This document shows positions 46,088 to 55,739 of a DNA stretch of 64,000 bases, one piece after another. The position numbers were made by a program, and so were the translations under genes. The stretch spans positions 10,049,134 to 10,113,133 of the forward strand of contig CM033401.1 in the NCBI GenBank assembly GCA_019426215.1. The letters run 5' to 3'. Under the pieces are notes generated by a model. The model was given only the letters and a program-made list of their open reading frames with translations. It was not told where the DNA came from and did not search any database. Each line of letters opens with the position of its first letter. The first letter of the stretch is position 1. This stretch comes from Buddleja alternifolia (lineage: Eukaryota; Streptophyta; Magnoliopsida; Lamiales; Scrophulariaceae).

Positions 46088-47163
46088 GTTAAAAAAACAC
46101 ACGAATCTTGACATTAAAGGACACGACATCTCTTGACATTAAAGGAAACAAAGTCTCTTGACATTAAAGTGAGCACAGTCACACGACTCTTGACATTAAA
46201 GGACACGGCGGCTGAGTAAAAAATGTCTGCGGAGTAAAACCAGAAATGTCTTCTCTTCCATATATATATAGATATATATATATATAATCCCATTTTTTGC
46301 CACCACTGACCACCCCTATCGGAAAACCAAAAATTATTTTCATTTTCATCATCAAACTACGATGGAAACTGGGCAAAACAGTGGATTATTATCTGATATG
46401 AAATTTATTGAGTGGAATTTCCAACCCGAATTTTTTATTTGTGAAACTGTATTTCATGATGTTCCTTTGATGGAGATGATAGTAAATGACCCTTTTTATT
46501 CATCTTTCAGTCCGCCACATAACCCTGTTTTTAACATTCCAGGTAATTAAATCTAAACTTTTTTAAAAATATTATTATTTTCAATATATACAATATATAG
46601 TTCCATTTTCATTTTCTTTTTGTGTTTAATTTCAAAACTATTGTGGGGCAACTCTGGGAATGAAGTGAGAACAGGATTTGAAGATCAACTAAACCAGCAG
46701 CAGTTGCTATTTGATAACTCTACCAATAACGCGACAATGGTGACATTTGATGAGAATTTACATGTGGAGGAAGAGAAGAAAATAGTTAAAGGATCAAGGA
46801 AAGTAGTGAAAATGTTGTCGAGAAAAACGATTTCGCAGTATTTTTACATGACAATAAAACAAGCAGCAAAAGAATTGAATGTATGGGTAACCCTTTTGAA
46901 GGAAAGGTGCAAAGAATTGGGAATTAGGAGATGGCCTCATAGAAACTCATGAGCCTTCAAACCCTAATCAAGAATGTCCAAGAATTTGGAGAAGAGGAAG
47001 GAGATGAGAAGTTGAGAGAGTTGCAGAAATTGGAACAAGAGATGAAATTAATGGAAGAGATTCCAGATATGCAATTGGAAGAAAAAACAAAGAGGCTAAG
47101 GATGAAATTTTTTAAGCTTAATTACATGAAAAGAACGCTTGGGAAGAAAACTAATTCACTTTA
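46088..47163 (+). repeat. Inverted repeat, right arm (RKD copy plus upstream)
   Basis: The longer arm of the pair with 43298-43868. It contains the four inverted CTTGACATTAAAG units, a TA run and the whole RKD-like gene. Confidence 0.88.
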
Positions 47164-47164
47164 A
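46362..47164 (+). pseudogene. RWP-RK (RKD-type) gene, near-complete copy with a frameshift
   Basis: Exon 1 (46362-46542) starts METGQNSGLLSD and ends in NIP-G at a GTAATT donor. Exon 2 starts at 46675 after AACAG and reads FEDQLNQQQLL. The joined frame is exact across the junction. The RWP-RK domain follows: LSRKTISQYFYMTIKQAAKE, then LLKERCKELGIRRWPHR. One A is missing from the AAAA tract after RWPHR (46941-46944) compared with the inverted copy. The frame therefore hits TGA at 46950 instead of continuing KLMSLQTLIKN. The remaining tail is open in the next frame to the TAA ending at 47164. About 220 residues would be expected intact. The domain's usual LNVGLT reads LNVWVT here. Confidence 0.88.
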
Positions 47165-47205
47165 GCTTAATTACATGAAAAGAACGCTTGGGAAGAAAAC
47201 AAAGA
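47110..47205. repeat. About 52-bp tandem duplication at the RKD 3' end
   Basis: TTTAAGCTTAATTACATGAA onward through GGGAAGAAAAC is repeated after the stop codon. Confidence 0.85.
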
Positions 47206-47281
47206 GGCTAATGATTACCCACCATTGGTTATTGCAATGATTAACTTTAAGACCCACCAATCAATGTTGATACGGTATTTA

Positions 47282-47440
47282 TAGGGATGTAAATGAGTCG
47301 AGTCGAGCCGAACAAGTTGTTATTCAAGCTTATTTATGTGAAACATTATCGAACTATAAAATTTGTGTTTGATTTTGATTTGATTGTTAATCGAGCCGAT
47401 CTCAATTATCGAATAGCTTGATTTGTATTTCAGCCTTATA
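47282..47440. repeat. GTCGAGTCGAGCC-type repeat fragment
   Basis: Starts AGGGATGTAAATGAGTCGAG and has GAGCCGAACAAG, AATCGAGCCGATCTC and a TTTCAGCC end. The same type of sequence recurs at 62238-62575. It resembles non-autonomous hAT-like plant repeats. Confidence 0.5.
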
Positions 47441-47689
47441 TATTTATATTAATAGTACTAAATAATATATATTTATTTCTAGTTAGTATTAATTACACTT
47501 ACATGAAAATTATGAATTTGTTATCTAATATCAGTCATGTTGACATTGATCATTAGATTTGAAAAGCAACAAAATATAATTTTACCTTGCTCAGGTATAA
47601 TAAATATAACATAAAGTTAAGTAACAACCAAAAAAAAAATATTAAAGTTAATGGAAAATTGATTTTTATATTATAATATAATGTGCAAA

Positions 47690-47875
47690 TTAGTGACGGA
47701 AAATTCCGTCTCTATTTCCGTCGCTATTTTGACTTTCGATCGCTAAATAGTCTCTAAAGGACATGGAAAATTGATTTGTATTTTATAATATAACTTGCAA
47801 ATTAACGACGAAAAATTCCATCTCTATTTCCATCTCTATTAATGACGAAAAAATGAAAAGTTTGTTGTGGCAGTA
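47690..47875. repeat. GACGGAAATTCCGTC-type repeats
   Basis: TTAGTGACGGAAAATTCCGT and the related TTAACGACGAAAAATTCCAT units each hold an inverted core. The sequence resembles subterminal repeats of a different CACTA family, so it may be a nested fragment. TCGCTAAACAGTCGCTAAAG recurs near 48299-48318. Confidence 0.6.
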
Positions 47876-48003
47876 AAAAGGTAAAGATATGAATAAATCT
47901 TCTTTTCCTAATATATAAACATATACATACACATACACATATACATATACAAATATATATGTATAACCCCACTCACACACAAAAAGAAAATCCTCAAACT
48001 CCA

Positions 48004-48235
48004 CCCCTATAAATTCTCTTCCACATCAATGCACTTTTTAAGCTTATTTCTTCTTTAGCAAATTCGCACTGTAAGAGTGAATTCTTATAAACTCTAAAAA
48101 TGTTCATTTTCAATCAAAACCCCTATAAATTCTCTTCCACATCAATGCACTTTTTAAGCTTATTTCTTCTTTAGCAAATTCGCACAGTAAGAGTGAATTC
48201 TTATAAACTCTAAAAATGTTCATTTTCAATCAAAA
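48004..48235. repeat. 116-bp tandem duplication, almost identical
   Basis: Copies at 48004-48119 and 48120-48235 differ at one or two bases (CGCACTG against CGCACAG). Such identity points to a recent event. Confidence 0.92.
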
Positions 48236-48539
48236 AATCAGAGGTTTACTTTTGCTAGTTTTCTTGCTAAGTTTAATGATCAAGAGAGACCACATTCGGT
48301 CGCTAAACAGTCGCTAAAGGTCAAGAGTTCAACTCAGGTCAAGAGTACCTATTTTTTTTTCCCAGGTCAAGAGTTCAACTCACTGCAGCTGCAATAGTGC
48401 TTTTTTGTTCTTTTCTTTTTTATTTTTTTATTTGGAATTCAAGTCCCGAAAATGTGATTTGTTTTATGAGAAGACAAATGACTACAAAAAAAAATTTGTT
48501 GTAAAAGTTCCAACATTTTGATGCGATTAATTTTCGTAG

Positions 48540-49150
48540 CCAAAATACATTGTAGCACCCATATATATTGTCGCCTAAAGAAATACAAAGACTACAAAAT
48601 ATTTTGTGTAGAAACTCCAATATTCGGGTACGATTATATTTCGTTGCCTATTTATTGAGTCAACCACAATAACAAATTTCGTTGCCTATTTATTGAATCA
48701 ACCACAACAACAAATTTCGTTGCCTTTGAGCACTTATAGAGAACGATTTTTTTTGTTGCCCAATGTTGAGGTTTTGCAATGAGTTATTATCGTTGCCTAT
48801 TGACTAAAGCATTCACCACAACATATTTCGTGGCCTTTCACCACGTATAGAGGACAAAATATTTCGTTGGCACATTATGAGGTTTTGCCACGAATTGTAA
48901 CCGTTGCGTAAAGAATTACTCATACGCAACAAAATATATTGTTGCAATTGCTAAAAATGGTTGCCAAATAAATTTTGCATACGACGACTCGTTGAAAAAT
49001 ACGCTTTTAGCAACAAAATATAATTTTCGTGCTAAAATAGTTGTTGGTAGAAAATAATATGCTACGATACCTATTTTTCGTTGCCAAAACACTATCAACC
49101 GCAATGAAAATCACGTCGTAGTTAAAAAAATCGTTGCGGAATTTATCTTT
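48540..49150. repeat. Right subterminal repeat region of the CACTA element
   Basis: ATTTCGTTGCC and AACGAAA-type words recur at high density. A 38-bp tandem pair occurs near 48645-48725 (CAAATTTCGTTGCCTATTTA). Confidence 0.85.
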
Positions 49151-49163
49151 TCTTGTAGTGTAT

Positions 49164-49464
49164 GTATTAGACATTAATTAGGTTTTGGCTGGAACAACAA
49201 AGTAATTAAAAATGCTCATTAAAATTTCAAACATATATTAAACAAAATCAGACAAATAATTGAAAATTTATCACAACAAACAATTGAAAATGATATACAT
49301 AGGTACAAAAACTAAATTGACATGATTGAACAAATATTCGGCAGAAATCCATCATAGATATTTCTTCTTTTTTACTCCAACATCAGCCATTTTCTTGATT
49401 ATTTCCTTCATTGTCAAGACTGATGACATATAGAGAAGCTATCGCTTTCATCAAATTTTGTACA
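49164..49464 (-). other. Probable 3' UTR of the MATE gene
   Basis: About 300 bp between the MATE stop codon and the CACTA right end. The polyadenylation point cannot be fixed from sequence alone. Confidence 0.5.
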
Positions 49465-52219
49465 CTATGCCACAACAGGGATTGTTGCGTCAAAAACTCT
49501 AGCAGAGGCCTTCCTTGCCTACATATATATAAAATTGAAGATGATCAAAACCAAAATAAACTTTTCAAATAAAAATAAGATGCTTTTATATTTTTAATCA
49601 TGTAAAATTTTGAATAATTAGTGTAATCAGTACCTCGGTCTCCCAATTAGTCCGGAGGGTAATGATCGCAAGGAAAAAAGTTTGCGCGAAAACTGCCGCT
49701 ATGATTCCAATCCATAGGCCCTAATCAACAAAATTACTAACAATTAATTAACACAATTATGTAATTAAAAAGAAAAAAAAGAAGAGGAAATAATATAATT
49801 TAAGCGATATATTATTATTACCTTCCCTCCAAGATGCAACAAAAATGCCAATACTATCCCTAATGGGATACCAATTACATAAAAGGATCCCAAGTTCACA
49901 ATTGCACCAATCTTTTGCCATCCACACCCTCTTGCAATTCCTGCATCGTATATAAAAATATTATTAGTAAAACGCTTCGAAATGCTGTCTTCTGATAAAT
50001 ATTAAAAATAATATTAAAATTTTATTTGAATCACCTTTTTTAAAGATAAGAATATAAAAATATATGAAAACCTTTACAATCTAAAATATTATTTCAAAAT
50101 TTTGTTTAAAAATCACTACTTGTTAAAGTAATAATATAAAAATATATGGAATTTTTTTACTTTTTCGACTCTAGTGGATACATAATAATGAAATAGTGAG
50201 AGTATATACCATTTAGAACTGAAAGGATTCCATCTGCCAAGTTTACAACAGCAATTAGAAACATCATATCAGAAACATATGAGACTACATCTTCTTCACT
50301 GCTAAAACAGTATCCCCAAATCCTGCGGCCTAATATTATGGCCGCCACTGCAACGATACTTTCCAACGCCACCATAAATGTGGCCATGAATACGGCTAGA
50401 CGAGCCGTTCTTGGCCGGCCTGCGCCCAGCTCGTTTGCAACCCTTACACTGACATAAAAATAAAAAATAAAATAAAATAAAATAAATAAAGCAATACCAA
50501 GAAAAGAAAAATAATTGAATTAACTAAATGTAATGATAATAGTATTAAAAGGAAAATTATCATAGATCACCTTATTGCACTGCCAAGTCCAAGAGGTATC
50601 ATGTAAATCATGCTATTTGTGTTGAGACTGGATCACATAAAAATCAAACCATTTAGCTTAATACTTTGTACAATTTAGCATTATGAATATAATCTAATCA
50701 AGGTGACCAAAACGAGTTTGACCATACCCAATCCATCACAAGACAAGTATTATAACATGATACTTGCTCTGTGATTGATCATTATTTTAAAACACGATTA
50801 TACAACAAGTTTAATTCACTCGAGATCTGATGAGTACTTTAAATTATGTATAGTAGAACTCATCTTGAGCTAGAATTTCCTGATAGATAACCAACCTGAT
50901 TGAGAGAACCGACGTTTCCAATGTAGGATTCGGCAGAAGACCGGATACAATAACCATAATCTCATATGACCAAATCTCCAAGCTGTGAGAAAACCCTAGT
51001 TAGAATACACGAAACCTCGGAATTTCCAAAAAAAGTTAAAAATAAGAAATTGGAAAATATCTTTACCAAACCATAATAGCTGAAGGTACAGCCAACCAAA
51101 CAAACTTGGAAACATTCTGAAGTGCTTCTTTAGAAAACCCTTTCCACGTGGCTTTACAAGAAGGTGACAAAGTAATATAAAGCGCCAAAAACACATCATT
51201 CGTCCAATACGAAATTCCATTTGCCAGAGCAGCCCCTTTGCCTCCCAACCCACATTTTGCTATCAACAGCCAGCAAATAGGTATATGAAGCAGTGTGGTA
51301 ATTCCTGAAGTTAGCATCATTGGTACTACATTGTTCTGAGTTTGTAAGAATCTGAACTGGCATTGAAGAAGCGCGAAAGGGAAGATTGACGGGATCATGT
51401 AGCGCGCGTAGACGCCGGCTTCTGCTGAGATAGCGGGATCCTGGCCGAGTATCTGGAGGATATCTCCAGCAGTGGCCCAAATGCATGCAAGAGGGATGCT
51501 TACTAGGATTAAAACTAGCATGGCTCTTTGCATGTGGATTCCGAGCATGTGGTATTGTTTGGCACCGTAGGCTTGCCCACAGTATGTGTCCAAAGCACAA
51601 GCCATTCCTACCTGAAATTCATGAAACCCGAGCCAGTGAGAAAATCGATAGAATCAGGGACTGAGCCAGAACTTTTGGTTTTGAGCGTATGTTTACATTT
51701 TGAAAGGCTTCGATATATCTTGGGAGTAATATGCGTATACTATGATGAATGAGAAGTTCTAGTGCAAATCTGTTTCAGTCAAGTTCAAGCGTAATTCACT
51801 TATAGTGAAAATTTACCAAATCAAGTCCGAATTAGAATTTGTCGTAGAAATGAAATTTCTCGAAAGAATAAAAAAAGTAAAAAAAAAATGATATTTTGTT
51901 GTGACATTTATTTTGTGAAGGAATTGTAGATTGAACTCACCAGCAAACTAAACCCTGTAACGGATGCAAAGGAAGTGGCCATTGAAGCCCCGGAAAGGGC
52001 TAATTCTCCTTCATGACCAACAAACATAACTGAAATTGTTTGTACAAGTGACAACAAAAGATTCACAAACATCATCGGACCTGCTAGAAACAATTGTATC
52101 TTTGTTTCTGCCCATATCTCATCTCTCGTGAATTTTCCTATTGATTCAGGATCTTTTTCATGGGAGATTATTGTAATTAATGGTGTTTGAAGATCAGCTT
52201 TTTCATTATGATCAGCCAT
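49465..52219 (-). CDS. MATE / DETOXIFICATION efflux transporter, 8 exons, intact
   Basis: Exons in coding order: 51941-52219, 51067-51611, 50896-50982, 50571-50627, 50210-50448, 49822-49940, 49634-49720, 49465-49518. All introns are GT-AG. The joined length is 1467 bp (488 residues and TAG) with no internal stop. MATE proteins are 12-helix membrane antiporters that export organic cations, flavonoids or alkaloids, usually in exchange for protons. Visible signatures in order: MFVGHEGELALSGASMATSF in exon 1; ALDTYCGQAYGAKQYHMLGI and LLQCQFRFLQTQN in exon 2. Exon 3 has LLPNPTLETSVLSIS; exons 4-5 have MIPLGLGSAI and RVANELGAGRP. Exon 6 has ARGCGWQKIGAIVNLG. The start is the ATG before ADHNEK; an upstream in-frame ATG (52270) lies in the likely leader. 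The substrate cannot be told from sequence. Confidence 0.93.
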
Positions 52220-52324
52220 TTTTTTTTTTTGAAAAATAAATAAAAATAAATTAATTTTTCTCTCTCTCAATTAAAGCAGGAGAATCTACCAGTGTAGTGT
52301 AGTGTACTAATCAATATCTCGCAA

Positions 52325-52330
52325 TTTATA
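52325..52330 (-). promoter_or_regulatory. Candidate TATA box of the MATE gene
   Basis: On the minus strand AGTATAAATTG lies about 105 bp upstream of the start codon, a plausible distance for a plant gene with a short leader. A CT-rich leader (CTCTCTCTC on the plus strand, 52231-52268 region) lies between. Confidence 0.5.
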
Positions 52331-52339
52331 CTAAAGTCT

Positions 52340-53150
52340 ACCACTAAATTTCAACTTTTTTATAAAATATGCAATGAAATAAAATCTTTATTATTTTAAT
52401 CTGCATGATTGATTTCTCTCTCTCTTTTGTACCATCCAGCAAAGTTTGCAGCTTGTTGCATTTTCATAGGCTAGAGCATGATATTTTATTTTATGTTTGT
52501 CCCATGATGATTAATTGTGTTGAATTTCTGGAGGTAACATGGTAATTTTATTTGTTGCATGCCATTATTAGATGCTAATCATTGCTTAGCATGATTAAAC
52601 TTCTTGGTAAAACGTAAGCAATTACTCTCCAAAAGTAATAAGTCATGTTGCAACTCCGTTACTCTCTAAATTCAGTGGATCCTAATAGTTCCATTTACTA
52701 TATTGGGAATACTGAAGAAATTTTAACTTGTCTTAAGCAAATTTTATTCCAAGTGTTACTTAGTAAATTTATTGACTCATACAAATATTAGCTGAATAAT
52801 GTAATTAAAAACAATTCACTAATTTATCTATTATTCCACTTATAAGTTATAACATAGTGAAGTTAACTGATATCGTACCAAAGAATACATCCATTTCAGA
52901 TGTAGAGAGTACCCATTGAGGCTTGAGCAATTTGTTTGCAGTCAAACTCCAAGTAATACTTCAATTATTTTTCGCCAACAGTCAAGTCTTTTTTCACTTT
53001 CAGTCCATTGATTAGGAATTTTTCACTTGAATTATCTTTTAAAAATTTTCAATTCTCATCCATCTATTTTAAAATTTGAGAAACCTCAAGTTCCACTCAG
53101 GTTACACTAACAAAGAAATAAAAATAATAATAAGACATTAGAAGATAAAA
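52340..53150. other. Upstream region of the MATE gene, no gene seen
   Basis: AT-rich, with no frame of interest. It probably includes promoter sequence for the MATE gene. Confidence 0.45.
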
Positions 53151-53159
53151 ATATCAAAG

Positions 53160-53495
53160 TGGCAATATCAAAGTTGTCGTTAATTATAAATTTTTAATGA
53201 CAAAAATATTTATTTTGTCACTAAAATAAGTTTTACATGTGTGATAGTGATAATATTTGTATAAAAATAGTCATTCTTGATAATTAAGGACAAGAAAGTT
53301 ATTGTCACTATTGGCAATTAGTGACAACAATTATAGTTTTTTGATTGTCAATAAGGACAACTTTTAAGAAACTCTTGTCACTAAATATTTTTATTGTGAT
53401 AAAACAAAACTTATTGTCACTCATTATGTATATTTAGTGACAATTTTAACATTGTCAATTCATATTTTGTGACTAATATTATTTTTTGTTGTAAG
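53160..53495. repeat. TTGTCACTAA / TTAGTGACAA repeat cluster
   Basis: About ten copies of TTGTCACT, TAGTGACAA or close variants occur in both orientations. This looks like a subterminal repeat block of a DNA transposon. Similar single words occur near 25725-25745. Confidence 0.7.
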
Positions 53496-53499
53496 CACT

Positions 53500-54150
53500 T
53501 TTCAGCTTTCGAAGAAAAATTCACACACACAAAAAAAAATGAAATGTTGGGAATAATAAAAACAAAACTATCAAATGCTTGGATATATTAAAATTATAGT
53601 GAAAGAGATGGAAGTACGAATTCAAGGCAAAAGGACCAAATACTTCTTACGTTTTGTTGAAAGTCGGAGAATTTACAAACAATATGTGAAAAAACATGAA
53701 AAAAAAATAATCCTTAAAACTCCAAGAAAAATCGAACAATGTCGGTAAATAGCCAGAAACGCGTCTACAGGACAAAAGGACTAGAACATGTCGGCAAAAA
53801 AAAGAAAAAAGAAAGGGCATGGTTTGAATGACGATAAAACAAATATGACTAATTTTACTCTCATTTGTGCTATTTGACTACTTTTGGTGATCTTTTTGCT
53901 ATTTTCCAAAGAAAAGTTGTTTATCACATAAAGAATAGGGGTATATGTTTTCGCCCTCCAAAACATTAGTGTTTAATTCTAGGCACTTTTTTCATATCTT
54001 CTCTTCTTTTATCTCACATTTTTTCTTAGTTATGGCACCACAATATTGAAATTTTTCCTCCCAAATCAGGCGACTAATGTTCACGTCAAATTTTCTATTG
54101 AAATTTCAAATAAAGGGACGAAAAATGAAAAAAAAAAAAACATAGAAAAT
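53500..54150. other. No recognised gene
   Basis: AT-rich with A homopolymers; nothing recognised. Confidence 0.5.
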
Positions 54151-54242
54151 ACAGATTAGGGAAAATTACAGATTTGATCCCACATGATTGGGAGTCTTGC
54201 AAAAATGACCCTATTAGATACAAATTAATGTTGCAACTTTAG

Positions 54243-55500
54243 TCCCGTAGGATGCAAAATTGTGTGTGTAAAAAGTGTGCAGTGTGTATAAAAATGTGTA
54301 GCATGTGTGTAATGTGTGTAAAAAATGCGCATGTGTGTAAAAAATGTGTTTTGCGTGTAAGAAGTGTGCAATCTGTGTAAATAGTGAGCAATGTGTGTAA
54401 AATATATGTAGTATGTATAAATATGTGTAGTGTGTGTAAAAAATATGTAGCGTGTGTGTTAATATTTTAGTATGTGTAAACAATGTGTAATGCATGTAAA
54501 AAGTGTATTGTGTGCGTAAAAAATATGCAGTGTGTGTGTAAATGTGTATAGTTTGTGTAAAAAGTGTGCACTGTGTGTAAAAAATGTGTTTTGTGTGTAA
54601 GAAATGTGCAGTGTGTGTAAAAAAATATGTAGTGTGTGTAAAATGTGTGTTGTGTATGTAAAAAGTGTGCACTGTGTGTAAATGTGTGTAAAATGTATGT
54701 AAAAAATATGCAGTGTGTTGTGCGTGAAGAAGTGTGTAATTTGTGTAAATGTGTGTAAAATATATGTAAAAAGTGTGCAGTGCGTGTGAAATATATGTAG
54801 GGCATTTAAAAAATATGTTGTCTGTGTAAAAAGTGTGTTGTACATGAAAGAAGTGTGCAGTGTGTGTAAATATGTATAGTGTGTGTAAAATGTATGTAAA
54901 AAATATACAGTGTATGTAAAAAATATGTTGTACATATAAGAAATGTGCAGTGTGTGTAAATATGTGTACTGTGTGTGAAATATGTGTAAAAAGTGTATTG
55001 TGTGTGTAAAAAATATGTAGTGTGTGTATAAGAAGTGTGCGGCGTGTGTAAATGTATGTAGTGTGTGTAAAATATATATAAAAAATATACAGTGAGTGTA
55101 AAAATTGGGTTGTGCGTATAAGAAGTGTGCAGTGTGAATGTGTATATTGTATGTAAAATATCTGCAAAAAGTGTGTAAAAAATGTGTAGTGTATGTAAAA
55201 AGTGTGTTGTACATGTAAGAAGTGTGCAGCATGTGTGAATATGTGTAGTGTGTGTAAAATATATGTAAAAAATATGCAGTATATGTAAAAAGTGTGTTGT
55301 GCATATAAGAAGTGTGCAGTGTGTGTAAATATGCGTAGTGTATAGTGTACGTAAAATATGTGTAAAAGGTGTGCAGTGTGTATAAAAAGTGTGTTGTGCG
55401 TGTAAGAAATGTGCACAGTGTGTGTAAATGTGTGCAGTGTGTGTAAAAGTATGTTGTGTGTGTAAAAAGTATGCAGTATGTGTAATTGTGTGTAGTGTAA
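54243..55500. repeat. GTGTGTAAAAAGTGTGCA degenerate array 1
   Basis: About 1.26 kb of imperfect repeats of GTGTGTAAA, AAGTGTGCAGT and AATATGTAGT. The long minus-strand frames (His, Thr, Phe, Tyr rich) are a by-product of the repeat, as all three minus frames stay open across much of it. It is preceded by a GGGAAAATTACAGATTTGAT block and followed by a transposon-like end at 55540-55722. Confidence 0.92.
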
Positions 55501-55539
55501 TGTAAAAATCAAATAAAATATTGAAAAATTTCAAATGCT

Positions 55540-55722
55540 CTAGGATTTATAGCCAAACAATGAATTTGAAGTTCATGGATTTGGAAATCCTTTTATAAAT
55601 TCATATATAGCCAAACAATGTATTTCTAATGGTGTGGATTTTAAATCCAATGGGTTTGAAATTCACTCATTTCAAATCCCTTGCCAAATTCAAATCCATC
55701 AATCCAAACAAAACCTAATAGT
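55540..55722. repeat. Transposon-like end following array 1
   Basis: GGATTT/AAATCC words that can pair with each other, ending CCATCAATCCAAACAAAACC. The same type of end follows array 2 (60830-61021). Confidence 0.6.
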
Positions 55723-55739
55723 ATTTGCTTATTCCTTTT

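Larger units (their letters stand above)
40175..49160. mobile_element. CACTA (En/Spm) element, 8986 bp, with captured genes
   Basis: The left terminus CACTACAAGG and the right terminus CTTGTAGTG are inverted. The 3-bp TAT flanks both (40172-40174 and 49161-49163), as CACTA insertion requires. Both ends carry dense subterminal repeats of TTTCGTTGC/GCAACGAAA (40190-40800 and 48540-49140). I found no TnpD/TNP2 transposase, so it is probably non-autonomous. The interior holds the 3' part of a Ptta/En/Spm-type gene, two inverted copies of an RKD gene, an F-box/LRR-like fragment and several minisatellites. The right end lies about 300 bp past the MATE stop codon. Confidence 0.9.

Noticed and set aside
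51196..51600. Minus-strand 134-residue frame within the MATE gene
   Set aside because: It is in the wrong frame relative to exon 2, whose correct frame gives the MATE signatures.
51528..51752. Plus-strand 74-residue frame opposite MATE exon 2
   Set aside because: Antisense shadow of exon 2 and its upstream intron.
54214..55534. Long minus-strand frames (432, 281 and 242 residues) rich in His, Thr, Tyr and Phe
   Set aside because: They are translations of the GTGTGTAAA array. Several frames stay open at once, because the repeat contains few stops on that strand, and there is no domain or splice structure.
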